A stretch of 64,000 nt of DNA, taken from positions 124,001-188,000 of the forward strand of contig NZ_JARXWN010000008.1 of NCBI RefSeq assembly GCF_029892965.1, read 5' to 3'. The translations under genes and the position numbers were made by a program. Source of the stretch: Dysgonomonas sp. PF1-14 (lineage in GTDB: Bacteria > Bacteroidota > Bacteroidia > Bacteroidales > Dysgonomonadaceae). Within the stretch, counting starts at the first letter, position 1. Every line of letters begins with the position of its first letter. The notes under the pieces were generated by a model, which searched no databases, had not been told where the DNA came from, and saw only the letters and a program-made list of their open reading frames with translations. Shown here one piece after another: positions 27,416-34,856 of the stretch.

Positions 27416-28582
27416 TTATTTTTTAATTATAATTTCATTTACAAAAGTGTCATTTGCTGTAATCCTAAGTACATAATTTCTCGATTGCAGATTTGAGCAG
27501 TCGATCGTTTCATTATATATCCCCTTAGTTCTTGATTTAGGCTGTAGCTTTCTTATAGGTAATCCCTCCATTGAATAAAGCTCGAAACTAACCTTTGCAT
27601 CTTCTTTCAACTCATACTCCAGATTCATATGTGAGACAACAGGGTTCGGATAAATCCTGCAGGTCATGATATCTTCCAGTGTGACTGTCTTGCCATCTTG
27701 ATTGTTTGCATCTGTTGTATTGTTTTGATTATCTTCAGTCTCTTTCCAAAGCTCATCCAGTAAGGCCTGATTCTCCGGATCAGTATCCAGATACAGGTGG
27801 TCCTGTGGAGGATAGAAAAAGGCAGTGGAGAAGATTGTCGTGCTATCAGCTATATTGAGATTCCTGACCGTCTCAAATACAGGATAACGATATCCTTTAC
27901 TGTACCAGCGGCAGGTTTCAAGTAATTTCCCCTTATAGTTTATCGAATCAATATTATAGGAATATTTGTTAGGGATATCTAATATTGTTTGTTCTGTCTT
28001 TACCCTGAGTACAGGACTAAGGGTGTCTCCAGAAGGAAGAATAATCTTACCATAAGCATCCGCAGTGGTAGTTATTGTTCCTTCGGATTGAATATCTATT
28101 GTTCCTGAATATAAACCTTCGGATTTATATTCAGATGAAACTGTTTGTCCATAGTTCAATGGGAATTGTATCAGAACCATAGGTGAAGAGTATTCCAGTT
28201 TAACAGATGGGTTTTCATGCCCTGTCTGTAATAAAGAATCATTGGATAGGTGATAATAGTACATGGTATTATGCTCTGTACCTACTATCAGCTCATTGTC
28301 CGATACATTTTTCTTGTTATAGCGGATATCACCTAAGATATACACTGAATCACCTTCCAGCGGTGGCAAATCATAAGTCAGTGTATATTCTTCATTAATG
28401 GTCTTCAACTTACTAAAGTCCCATACCTGATTCACTCCGGTTTTTCCGGGATTGACAAATTCAACCTGTTGTTTTATTAACACATCACCTGGGCGGTAAT
28501 GGTTATGCAGGGTGTTCAACTGCCCGTATAAAGACAGTACACCCATAAATGCTGACAGCAGCATCAAAAGGATTGTTTTCAT
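27416..28582 (-). CDS. secreted protein with T9SS type A sorting domain
   Basis: A 388-residue protein with a Sec signal peptide (MKTILLMLLSAFMGVLSLYGQ). It has a beta-rich body and a C-terminal type IX sorting domain of about 75 residues beginning ITCRIYPNPV-like (CRIYPNPVVSHMNLEYEL) and ending YVLRITANDTFVNEIIIKK. T9SS substrates carrying this tail are exported to the cell surface. It is the first gene of the Rhs operon (12 bp before the SpvB-like gene) and may anchor or escort the Rhs proteins. The body of the protein is not recognised. Confidence 0.85.
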   Translation of the reverse strand: MKTILLMLLSAFMGVLSLYGQLNTLHNHYRPGDVLIKQQVEFVNPGKTGVNQVWDFSKLKTINEEYTLTYDLPPLEGDSVYILGDIRYNKKNVSDNELIVGTEHNTMYYYHLSNDSLLQTGHENPSVKLEYSSPMVLIQFPLNYGQTVSSEYKSEGLYSGTIDIQSEGTITTTADAYGKIILPSGDTLSPVLRVKTEQTILDIPNKYSYNIDSINYKGKLLETCRWYSKGYRYPVFETVRNLNIADSTTIFSTAFFYPPQDHLYLDTDPENQALLDELWKETEDNQNNTTDANNQDGKTVTLEDIMTCRIYPNPVVSHMNLEYELKEDAKVSFELYSMEGLPIRKLQPKSRTKGIYNETIDCSNLQSRNYVLRITANDTFVNEIIIKK

Positions 28583-29080
28583 AGATAGTTAGTTTTTAGT
28601 GTTGAATAAGCGTTTTTAAGTATTAGTTATTACCTGTTTTACTTGATTCCCTCTTATAGATAATTTGAATGAATAATTTCCATATGATTTTAACAAAAAA
28701 ATAAATGTTTTTTAATTTATATTTGCTTCCACAAGGTAATGTTTATAAAGACAAGCGGACTCTAATTTTTTATTGAAATAAAAATACATTAATTAGGTTA
28801 AATTGCAATATGTAAAGATATTATTTAACATAAACCGTATGTTTATCTGTTAATTCAAGAAACATGACTTACTCTTGAAATTCATTGGGAAGTTCATGAA
28901 CCATAATCCTGATTGGAATATTTATTGCCCAATCAGATATAAAAGATAATTTGTGGAAATTAAAATCGAAAGGTTATAATAAAAGGTTTGCTTAAGCATT
29001 ACAGATTTGTAATAAAGCTTAATGCTTTATGTATAGAAAACAAATGGTTTTATGTTTAATATCAGCTGGTTAACTTTATT
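28583..29080. other. AT-rich non-coding region upstream of the Rhs operon
   Basis: No gene is supported here. The stretch must hold the minus-strand promoter of the T9SS/Rhs operon, whose first start codon is at 28582. I see no unambiguous Bacteroidetes promoter (TAnnTTTG) on the minus strand at suitable distance. The right end of the recombinase element follows immediately at 29081. Confidence 0.5.
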
Positions 29081-29141
29081 GCTTTACATAATAATTTACA
29101 TTGCATAATGGGCATTATGTAAAGCTTTACATAATGCCCAT
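29081..29141. repeat. right end of the recombinase element: inverted repeat plus perfect palindrome
   Basis: 29081-29114 is the exact reverse complement of 13701-13734. It overlaps a perfect 34-bp palindrome at 29108-29141, made of ATGGGCA, the 20-bp palindromic core TTATGTAAAGCTTTACATAA (29115-29134) and TGCCCAT. The outer TGCCCAT (29135-29141) is the direct repeat of the one in the HU gene at 13701. The left end lacks the 20-bp core, so the two ends are unequal, as expected if recombination used one of two symmetrical sites. Confidence 0.9.
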
Positions 29142-29186
29142 GTAGTGCCGGCTTTTAAACCTTCAAAAAGTTTTAAGATCGGTTAA
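29136..29186 (+). pseudogene. HU gene, 3' part (separated by the inserted element)
   Basis: In frame with the repeat TGCCCAT, this stretch reads AHVVPAFKPSKSFKIG followed by TAA at 29184-29186. That is the canonical C-terminus of HU/IHF proteins (PAFKPSKSF). No start codon or separate gene is possible, so it is the detached tail of the HU gene starting at 13486. Joining the two fragments at the 7-bp repeat gives an 88-residue HU protein. Confidence 0.9.
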
Positions 29187-29222
29187 TCCGGATAGAGTTA
29201 TTCCCTTAAAGGATCCTATATA

Positions 29223-29957
29223 TTAAAAGTTCGCTTTCTCAAGTGAACTTTTTTCTTGGAATCTCACTTCCAGATCAAAGATAGTTTCTCCGCTTTTGCG
29301 CCGAAAAGGACGGTTTGTCTTAGTCTGTAGTTCTTTAAGTTGTTCCCAGTAGCCGGGTAGATATCGGTATATATTATATAATTCTTTCAGGTTTTTATTC
29401 CCGCAGTTCCAACAACTAACCCTGTCTAAAATGGAATACAGAGCTATCCCTTCTTCCCGCCAGTCAAAGCCTTTTTCATAGCAGTAAGTTAATGCCTGCT
29501 CTTCGGTTATACCCCATTCTGCCAAGGGTAAAATACGGTTGGGATGCCATTCTTTATTGAAACGGTAAGGCTCGTCCACAGCCAAGCCAACATAGAAATA
29601 GGAATCCGCTATGTATTTTCGTAATACACGCAGCTTTTCACTCGTACCCCACCGACAGGGGCCACCACACCAGGAATAACCGTATTGATGGATAATATTT
29701 GTCCCCCGTTTTTTGACAGGCTTTTCAAGCATGGAGTATAAAAACGGTTTATCTGGATGCAGTTCTGTATATTTGATTCCTTCAGCTTTCAGAATAGGTA
29801 ATACTTTATCCCGCATCTCATACAAGGCTTTGAATTCCATTCCTGTATTAAAAAATACCACTTCATCCAACGGATAGTGCTTTTCAATCAACATCAGGGT
29901 CATACAAAGCGAGTCTTTACCGTGACTTAACGAAGAGATATAATAAGTATCTGCCAT
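29223..29957 (-). CDS. PAPS-reductase-like PP-loop ATPase
   Basis: A 244-residue member of the adenine nucleotide alpha hydrolase superfamily. The PP-loop is SLSHGKDS at residues 9-16 (family SxSxGKDS), followed by VVFFNTGMEF. Two cysteine pairs, WCGGPCRWGTSEK and CWNCGNKN, could bind zinc or an iron-sulfur cluster; the latter pair is found in element-borne PAPS-reductase relatives rather than true CysH. It probably activates a substrate by adenylation for sulfur or other group transfer. It ends an operon with a 174-aa unknown protein and a radical SAM protein, which suggests a modification pathway. It is not DndC by context. Confidence 0.8.
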   Translation of the reverse strand: MADTYYISSLSHGKDSLCMTLMLIEKHYPLDEVVFFNTGMEFKALYEMRDKVLPILKAEGIKYTELHPDKPFLYSMLEKPVKKRGTNIIHQYGYSWCGGPCRWGTSEKLRVLRKYIADSYFYVGLAVDEPYRFNKEWHPNRILPLAEWGITEEQALTYCYEKGFDWREEGIALYSILDRVSCWNCGNKNLKELYNIYRYLPGYWEQLKELQTKTNRPFRRKSGETIFDLEVRFQEKSSLEKANF

Positions 29958-29966
29958 AGGGGGTTA

Positions 29967-30491
29967 TTAAAACAGGTCTAATTGCAAAGCAATCTCCCGC
30001 CTGTAAATCCGTATCCTACGTCCATAATAGTTTTCAAACGCCTTGATCAGTTGTGTCGTATCTACATGGTATTCATCACCGTCATCCTGCACGATATGCG
30101 ATACGATTTTATCGATACTCCAGCCTTTTTCTATAAAATAAGACCAGATCCAGTATCGTCGGGTCGGTTTTTTGAGCTTCATTTCGTCCCATTCCAAATC
30201 TGTGGCCGGACGTTTATAGATTATTTTGTACCAATGGGTTTCAGCCATTCTCGCCCTGTCCTGCCAAGGCATCAGGTCTATAATAACGGCTATCTCTTGT
30301 TTCTTGATGCATTTATGGTGAGTTTTACGGATTCCATACATAACAACGGGTCTTTCCCAATCAGGATTTAACTCCCTGTAATGTAGGGTTTCGACTGTTT
30401 TCTTATAAATCCGGACCAAGTCCACTTTATCAAAAAACTCCCGGAGCCATTCGTCGGGAGTTTCGTACAAACTATTGGGAAATGTCGCCAT
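29967..30491 (-). CDS. hypothetical protein between radical SAM and PP-loop ATPase genes
   Basis: A 174-residue protein from ATG 30491 (MATFPNSLYETPDEWLREFF), chosen because the longer frame to 30560 overlaps the radical SAM gene. It is rich in Trp, Tyr and Arg, with segments WERPVVMYGIRKTHHKCIKKQE and RYWIWSYFIEKGWSIDKIV. No known family is recognised. It begins 14 bp after the radical SAM stop and ends 9 bp before the PP-loop ATPase start, so all three are probably translated together and work in one process. Confidence 0.65.
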   Translation of the reverse strand: MATFPNSLYETPDEWLREFFDKVDLVRIYKKTVETLHYRELNPDWERPVVMYGIRKTHHKCIKKQEIAVIIDLMPWQDRARMAETHWYKIIYKRPATDLEWDEMKLKKPTRRYWIWSYFIEKGWSIDKIVSHIVQDDGDEYHVDTTQLIKAFENYYGRRIRIYRREIALQLDLF

Positions 30492-30505
30492 AACTGTTTT
30501 TCTAT

Positions 30506-31192
30506 CTAATATTTTTTCACATGGTATTTCACATAACTCCAAAAACAACAGCAATGACATAATTCATTTCCGGTTTGCCTCTGATAACTTAAATCGCCAT
30601 TGCTGAGTATCATCCCTTCAGCATTCAGATATACGTTTCCTTCTAAATGATTTCCTTCGTTAAGGGTTAAGGGATGTATGTGATTTTGATTTCCGGAACA
30701 ACTTCGACCTTCCTTAAAGAGAAAGATATAGTCTGCCTGCCCTCTTAATCCGAAAAAGGGGTAGCAACTCAATTTTTCAATGATTTCAGCATGAAACCTG
30801 TTATCATGGAAGCAGTCATCACTCATCTCCAGCATACGGAAATTTCCGGACATATTTTTCTTCTGCTGGTAATCATAGAGCTTTGAGCATATGGCGATAA
30901 ACTCATCGGATAAAGAACTTTTGGAACCATTGGTTACAATATAAAATTCATAGACTTCAATTTCAAAGAGTTCCACCTGCTTCAGTATATACCTGATTGC
31001 CTTAATATTCAGGGAAGGCTCGCCACCGGTTATATTGAAATGTCCGATACATCGGATATGTTTCAGTACATTCCTGATGTTGCTATGGCGGATATCGAGG
31101 TTCTGTGCATCTCCCCGCATACAATGACTACACAGCATATTGCATTTACGGGTTATTTCAATGGACAATGTCCTGAGTATTAGTTTTTCCAT
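30506..31192 (-). CDS. radical SAM protein
   Basis: A 228-residue protein with the 4Fe-4S motif CNMLCSHC (CxxxCxxC) near residues 18-25, preceded by LSIEITRK, and the SAM-binding motif NITGGEPSL near residue 55. The barrel is short, and the C-terminus has a cysteine cluster (NELCHCCCFWSYVKY), which could hold an auxiliary cluster. It is the upstream partner of the 174-aa unknown protein and the PAPS-reductase-like ATPase. The substrate is unknown; the combination with an adenylating PP-loop enzyme suggests modification of a nucleic acid base or peptide. Confidence 0.8.
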   Translation of the reverse strand: MEKLILRTLSIEITRKCNMLCSHCMRGDAQNLDIRHSNIRNVLKHIRCIGHFNITGGEPSLNIKAIRYILKQVELFEIEVYEFYIVTNGSKSSLSDEFIAICSKLYDYQQKKNMSGNFRMLEMSDDCFHDNRFHAEIIEKLSCYPFFGLRGQADYIFLFKEGRSCSGNQNHIHPLTLNEGNHLEGNVYLNAEGMILSNGDLSYQRQTGNELCHCCCFWSYVKYHVKKY

Positions 31193-31204
31193 GAAATTTT
31201 AATA

Positions 31205-31633
31205 TTAAGATCCCATTTCGATAATCCATGTGACTATAAAGTCCTTATTGCTTTCCGGCAAACAGAGTTTCTTCAATCCATCGATACCATCTACACAACA
31301 CAACAAACCTTCCTTATCTTTTGATTGCCCATTCAGTCCTATCAGGCATTCGCCGTACTGGTTATTCTCATCCCGGTAAGTAATCTCACATCTGGCGCTT
31401 GCAGGTTTTTTTCCGGTAGCCTCTTTGTAGCTTCCGGACAAATAATCTACAGCCTGTATCACTTCTTCACAATCACTAAGCACAGTAGAACTATGGCAGT
31501 CTGTACAATAGCCATAATAGAAACTTTCATCTGAAAAATGGTCCAGAGCTTTATCCATATTGTTCTTATTCGGGTTAACCCATGCTTCACAGGTTACATC
31601 CTCTCCCCCACACTGGGTACATATTACTTTCAT
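31205..31633 (-). CDS. hypothetical zinc-ribbon protein
   Basis: A 142-residue protein beginning MKVICTQCGGEDVTCEAWVNPN, with a second cysteine pair in YCTDCHSSTVL. Together these form a plausible four-cysteine zinc ribbon. The rest is mixed alpha/beta with no known motif. It overlaps the upstream 78-aa gene by 4 bp and ends 12 bp before the radical SAM gene. Similar small zinc-ribbon proteins are common in the accessory gene runs of Bacteroidetes conjugative elements. The function is unknown. Confidence 0.65.
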   Translation of the reverse strand: MKVICTQCGGEDVTCEAWVNPNKNNMDKALDHFSDESFYYGYCTDCHSSTVLSDCEEVIQAVDYLSGSYKEATGKKPASARCEITYRDENNQYGECLIGLNGQSKDKEGLLCCVDGIDGLKKLCLPESNKDFIVTWIIEMGS

Positions 31634-31866
31634 ATTCTTATGCTTAATGAATTCATATCATTAGCAGTCCTCAATGCTACCCAGCTTTCTGTCAGGCAAT
31701 CACAGAATTCATCATTGATGGCTATTATAAAATTTTCAAGACGGTATTTTACTATCTTATCCTGTCTTGTCAATTCATCTAATTGCTCTAAAGACAAGGT
31801 TTCTGACTCTTCACTGGAGAAATCACAAACCGGCATCACGTATATAAAAATATTATCTGTTGACAT
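31630..31866 (-). CDS. small hypothetical protein
   Basis: A 78-residue protein starting MSTDNIFIYVMPVCDFSSEESETLSLEQLD. It has one hydrophobic strand, then a helix and an acidic stretch, without signal peptide or known motif. It overlaps the zinc-ribbon gene by 4 bp, which supports its being real. It belongs to a run of small minus-strand accessory genes. Confidence 0.6.
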   Translation of the reverse strand: MSTDNIFIYVMPVCDFSSEESETLSLEQLDELTRQDKIVKYRLENFIIAINDEFCDCLTESWVALRTANDMNSLSIRI

Positions 31867-31906
31867 AATTTGAATGTTTTAAAATTTATTACTGAATACC
31901 TTACAC

Positions 31907-32083
31907 TTACAGCATCGGAAAATCTTCCAATGCACAAATCAATCCGTCAAAATCTTCGTTTTCACTCAATACTTCAGCCATAGAGTTTATAATGTGCCTG
32001 TCTGTGCTATAATCCTCTGATAAAGACTTTAAATAATCGTTCCGGTCTTTATAGCCGTTTTCCTTGTAAATGTTTTTTTCCAT
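31907..32083 (-). CDS. small hypothetical protein (58 aa)
   Basis: A short frame of 58 codons from ATG 32083 to TAA 31907. The product, beginning MEKNIYKENGYKDRNDYL and ending EDFPML, is acidic and helical. It is on the same strand as its neighbours, separated by 40 bp downstream and 78 bp upstream, and shows the codon use of the surrounding genes. The start MEKNIYKENGYKDRNDYL resembles small proteins encoded in Bacteroides element accessory regions. The function is unknown. Confidence 0.55.
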   Translation of the reverse strand: MEKNIYKENGYKDRNDYLKSLSEDYSTDRHIINSMAEVLSENEDFDGLICALEDFPML

Positions 32084-32161
32084 CGTTTTCTGATTTTATA
32101 AAAGAAAAAGCCCGGATCTCTCCAGGCAGTTATTATTATCTCATTATATGTTATGTAATTT

Positions 32162-32389
32162 TTATCCCAAAAACAACGATACAGTTTCATCGCTTAGCTG
32201 ATACTTTTTCTGCAAGCACCGCACCATTTCTTCATTGTCCTGTTTGAAAATAATCTCATATACGCTTGTATCCGCCGGATTGAACGGATGGTCTTCCTGC
32301 CATTGCTGTATCCATTGCAGGTACTCTTTGGTAAAATCGCGGATAGCCTGGACTTCTTTTTCTAAGGCATGGTTCTGTTCTTTATTCAT
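32162..32389 (-). CDS. small hypothetical protein
   Basis: A 75-residue acidic helical protein (MNKEQNHALEKEVQAIRDFTKEYLQWIQQWQ...). No known motif is seen. Its start overlaps the end of the next upstream gene by 4 bp (ATGA-type), so it is translationally coupled to it. It is part of the accessory run at 31.2-34.6 kb. Confidence 0.6.
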   Translation of the reverse strand: MNKEQNHALEKEVQAIRDFTKEYLQWIQQWQEDHPFNPADTSVYEIIFKQDNEEMVRCLQKKYQLSDETVSLFLG

Positions 32390-32811
32390 CTTATTCTGAA
32401 TTTACAGGTTATTTCATTATCAGCGGGTTCTGAGATTTCCGTTAATGAACACAGCTTATTTTCTTCAATAAACAGGATAGCTTCTTCTATCTCATCTTTC
32501 TCAAAACCGTCTCCTCCATCTCCATTGAATAGGGATATGAATAAATTGGCTTTCCATAAGGGAATTGTGATTTTTTTCATTTTTACACTGACTATTTTCT
32601 GCACCTTGAATAACCCACCTTTTACCCGGGCAAATTCCCCGTTTTCAAATTTTTCGTTCTCCTTAACCGGCAGAGTACTGCTTGTCTTATGCTCCGGTTT
32701 ACCTTCAAATAAGCCTTTTATCACAATAATTCTTTCCCGACCATCTCTTTTGGAAGAGATGAGCGGGACTTCTTTGATCCTGCCGATATAATTGATCCTT
32801 ATTTTTCTCAT
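32386..32811 (-). CDS. hypothetical protein
   Basis: A 141-residue protein from ATG 32811 (MRKIRINYIGRIKEVPLISSK); the frame continues to 32838 but this start gives a cleaner N-terminus. Predicted beta-rich N-terminal half (INYIGRIKEVPL, RERIIVIKGLFEG, VKGGLFKVQKIVSV), then a helical segment (FEKDEIEEAILFIEENKL). No family is recognised. It is coupled to the 75-aa gene downstream. Confidence 0.55.
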   Translation of the reverse strand: MRKIRINYIGRIKEVPLISSKRDGRERIIVIKGLFEGKPEHKTSSTLPVKENEKFENGEFARVKGGLFKVQKIVSVKMKKITIPLWKANLFISLFNGDGGDGFEKDEIEEAILFIEENKLCSLTEISEPADNEITCKFRIR

Positions 32812-32845
32812 AAAATACCATTTATCCAAATTAAACAATTATCAA

Positions 32846-33130
32846 TCAGGTATGTATCTGCCAGCCTATTTCCTGTATCATTTGAACAGCGAAAGATTCA
32901 TCCGGGTTGCCATGAAACAACAGCCCTCCGTTCATGATGCGTTTTCCTGCATTATCCTTCAACTCAAAATAAAAAGATAGTGGCGCAAAGTCCTTATACA
33001 GATATACCTCACAATCGGCATTCATTTCATATTGTTTCAACCTGTCAAGACAGTTTTGCAAAGTCTTATCGGTTGTCTTCTTGGCATAAGCCATTGCCTC
33101 TTGATATCTTTCTTCACATTTTATTACCAT
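32846..33130 (-). CDS. DUF4120-like protein
   Basis: A 94-residue protein. The pattern CEERYQEAMAYAKKTTDKTLQNCLDRLKQYE, LYKDFAPLSFYFEL, MNGGLLFHG and GWQIHT at the C-terminus fits the DUF4120 family, known from Bacteroides mobile elements. The name is from memory of the pattern and not checked. The biochemical role of the family is unknown. It sits in the accessory run, 15 bp from the next gene. Confidence 0.65.
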   Translation of the reverse strand: MVIKCEERYQEAMAYAKKTTDKTLQNCLDRLKQYEMNADCEVYLYKDFAPLSFYFELKDNAGKRIMNGGLLFHGNPDESFAVQMIQEIGWQIHT

Positions 33131-33144
33131 AGTTCAATTGTATT

Positions 33145-33645
33145 TTATGCATTTATATTTACTTTTTTAAAAATATTCCAGAAGAGATGGATACATCCCA
33201 TCTTGCTTTTCTGGTAGAATGTTGCTGTAAAATCTTCTGCAAAGCCAAAACGCCTGAAAGTAATTTCCAGACAATAGTTATTGTCACAGGACGACTTCTC
33301 GCATTCTACTCCGGAAATGCTGATAACTTCCCCATCTTCCGCCAGTGTTTTGAAATCGATATTTACTATATCCTTTTTTGTCCTGTAAATACCTTTTTCA
33401 AGACTGCATAAAGGATCACGGGTCTGATATCTGTTTAATTCCTTACTACCCATTTTACGGATGTAGCTAGTCGATTCGTATGTAAACCATCCGTACCCGC
33501 AGCCATGACGGTTACTTCCCTCGCTTCTCTGGGTAATTCTTTCTAATGAAACATTATCCGGGTATATTCCGATAACAACATATTCTATTTCCGGATGATC
33601 TACGAAGGTAAAAACCATCCCTAATTCTATTTCTTCTTTTTTCAT
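33145..33645 (-). CDS. hypothetical protein
   Basis: A 166-residue protein, MKKEEIELGMVFTFVDHPEIEYVVIGIY at the start, with beta-rich character and a Gly/Tyr/Trp patch (HGCGYGWFTYES). Several cysteines (ECEKSSCDNNYC) might bind metal. There is no signal peptide. It overlaps the upstream 190-aa gene by 4 bp. Not recognised. Confidence 0.6.
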   Translation of the reverse strand: MKKEEIELGMVFTFVDHPEIEYVVIGIYPDNVSLERITQRSEGSNRHGCGYGWFTYESTSYIRKMGSKELNRYQTRDPLCSLEKGIYRTKKDIVNIDFKTLAEDGEVISISGVECEKSSCDNNYCLEITFRRFGFAEDFTATFYQKSKMGCIHLFWNIFKKVNINA

Positions 33646-34214
33646 AAGGCTCTGAGTTTAAAATCAGCCAATTCTGAAAGCTTATTGTAGTATTTATCGT
33701 AAAGCGGATTGAATATATTCTGATATTCCTCGGTGTAACATTCTTCTTTAGAATCGGCAAAATCTTCCGGCAGCTTGCCGTAAGTATCGACCATTTCTTT
33801 TTCCGCCAGATTACATGCCAATTCCATAATGGAAGAGTTCAGTGAATTCAGTACATTTTTTTCATCCATATCGTCAAACCAATCCAGAACATAGCCGATA
33901 AAATACAGGATATCGGAATACTGATTTTCTTCGATTATAAAGCCTTCTTTACGATAACCGGTATCATCGTCGATACCGTCTGCATAGATAGTTTCGTTTT
34001 CATCTATATATACATCGGTTACACAGATACTATACACGTCTTTGCGTCCCGGAAGGATCGCTATCAACGGATAATCGTCATCAGCCTCTTCTTCCTTTGT
34101 CCTTTCAAGGATAATGCGTCCGTTATTGTCTTTCAAAGTTCTAATTATCAGATATTTTGTCTTTTCGCAGATGGCTTCATTTTTTAGTTTAAGCCTGTAA
34201 TATTCCTGTTTCAT
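33642..34214 (-). CDS. hypothetical protein
   Basis: A 190-residue acidic protein. The N-terminal 90 residues are beta-rich (YLIIRTLKDNNGRIILERTKEEE, YSICVTDVYIDENETIYADGIDDDTG). The C-terminal part is helical (SSIMELACNLAEKEMVDTYGKLP). It has no known family. It is coupled to the downstream gene by a 4-bp overlap and follows the LPD29-like gene by 20 bp, so the small genes from 34.6 to 31.2 kb are probably one operon. Confidence 0.6.
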   Translation of the reverse strand: MKQEYYRLKLKNEAICEKTKYLIIRTLKDNNGRIILERTKEEEADDDYPLIAILPGRKDVYSICVTDVYIDENETIYADGIDDDTGYRKEGFIIEENQYSDILYFIGYVLDWFDDMDEKNVLNSLNSSIMELACNLAEKEMVDTYGKLPEDFADSKEECYTEEYQNIFNPLYDKYYNKLSELADFKLRAL

Positions 34215-34234
34215 CTTTCTTATATTTTTATTAG

Positions 34235-34633
34235 TTAGAAATCTCTCATGCTGAATATAAGCCGGACATAATCACCGGCTGTTCCATGTATAGGTTTAAA
34301 ATAGTCCGGCATGGCAGGTGTTTTATCCAGATTGAAGACTATTTTCATCTCACTAAGGATCAGCGACTTTACTCTTTCACTCATCCTGCGGTCTGTTTCA
34401 ATCGTGATACCACAGATATGGATATCCGGCTGCGAATAACGTTTGAGATGCTTCACAGAGTTCCATACATGTTGCGATGAAGCCCCGTCCGTCCAATGAA
34501 TTGTCAGGGTTTCATAATTCCCCCTTTCTTCTGTACTTATCGTAAAATCTGTCTTCGGGAAACAGGTATTCAATATATTCCTGATTTCCGTTCTCTGCCT
34601 GCTGCGCTGTTTTGGCTTTACAATAGTGTTCAT
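34235..34633 (-). CDS. LPD29-like domain protein
   Basis: A 132-residue protein from ATG 34633; the frame extends to 34678 but the internal ATG gives MNTIVKPKQRSRQRTEIRNILNTCFPKTDF. The pattern of an arginine-rich helix, then FTISTEERGNYETLTIHWTDGASSQHVWNSV resembles the large-polyvalent-protein-associated domain LPD29 found in mobile element polyproteins. It could bind nucleic acid. It is the first gene of the accessory operon; the long structured repeat at 34691-34856 lies directly upstream. Confidence 0.5.
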   Translation of the reverse strand: MNTIVKPKQRSRQRTEIRNILNTCFPKTDFTISTEERGNYETLTIHWTDGASSQHVWNSVKHLKRYSQPDIHICGITIETDRRMSERVKSLILSEMKIVFNLDKTPAMPDYFKPIHGTAGDYVRLIFSMRDF

Positions 34634-34690
34634 ATGTTTTCTTTTTTTAATGAATACATGGATGTTTACCCTGCACACAGACAGAGTAAG

Positions 34691-34856
34691 AATCCGTTTA
34701 TTGGTAAGGCTCTAAAACTTGCAGGGATTCGCTCTCGGCAAGGTTTTATGTGGAAATACGACCCTTAAGGGTGGAGATTTCCGCATAAACGCCGCAAGGC
34801 ATACCTTGCCGACGGCGTAAAGTCCCTGCAATAGCTTGCCTGCCAATAAGCGGATT
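34691..34856. repeat. long nested stem-loop element, copy 1
   Basis: Five concentric arms are visible: 34691-34704 with 34843-34856 (13 of 14 match), TTGCAGGGA/TCCCTGCAA (34719-34727 and 34823-34831), CGGCAAGG/CCTTGCCG (34736-34743 and 34804-34811), TTTATGTGGAAAT/ATTTCCGCATAAA (34745-34757 and 34777-34789), and the apical palindrome ACCCTTAAGGGT (34761-34772). The element starts one base after the stop codon of the methylase-helicase gene. A related copy lies upstream of the same gene at 40109-40199. It is far larger than a terminator and could be a structured RNA or a DNA site. Confidence 0.85.

Larger units (their letters stand above)
13708..29134. mobile_element. RIT-like element (three tyrosine recombinases) with Rhs toxin cargo, inserted in an HU gene
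   Basis: The element is bounded by direct 7-bp repeats TGCCCAT (13701-13707 and 29135-29141) and by terminal inverted repeats (13708-13734 versus 29081-29107). Removing it rejoins the HU frame as IIPAH-VVPAFKPSKSFKIG, giving a normal 88-residue protein. It carries three consecutive, overlapping or abutting tyrosine recombinase genes, the defining trait of recombinase-in-trio elements. It also carries an 11-kb cargo: a T9SS-type secreted protein, two Rhs/YD-repeat giants, a displaced toxin cassette and two immunity-type genes. The link between cargo and recombinases is shown directly by the flanking repeats. Whether it is still active cannot be told. Confidence 0.88.

Noticed and set aside
29223-29957. 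DndC of a DNA phosphorothioation system
   Set aside because: No DndB, DndD or DndE partner is present, and the cysteine pattern fits other PAPS-reductase relatives of mobile elements.
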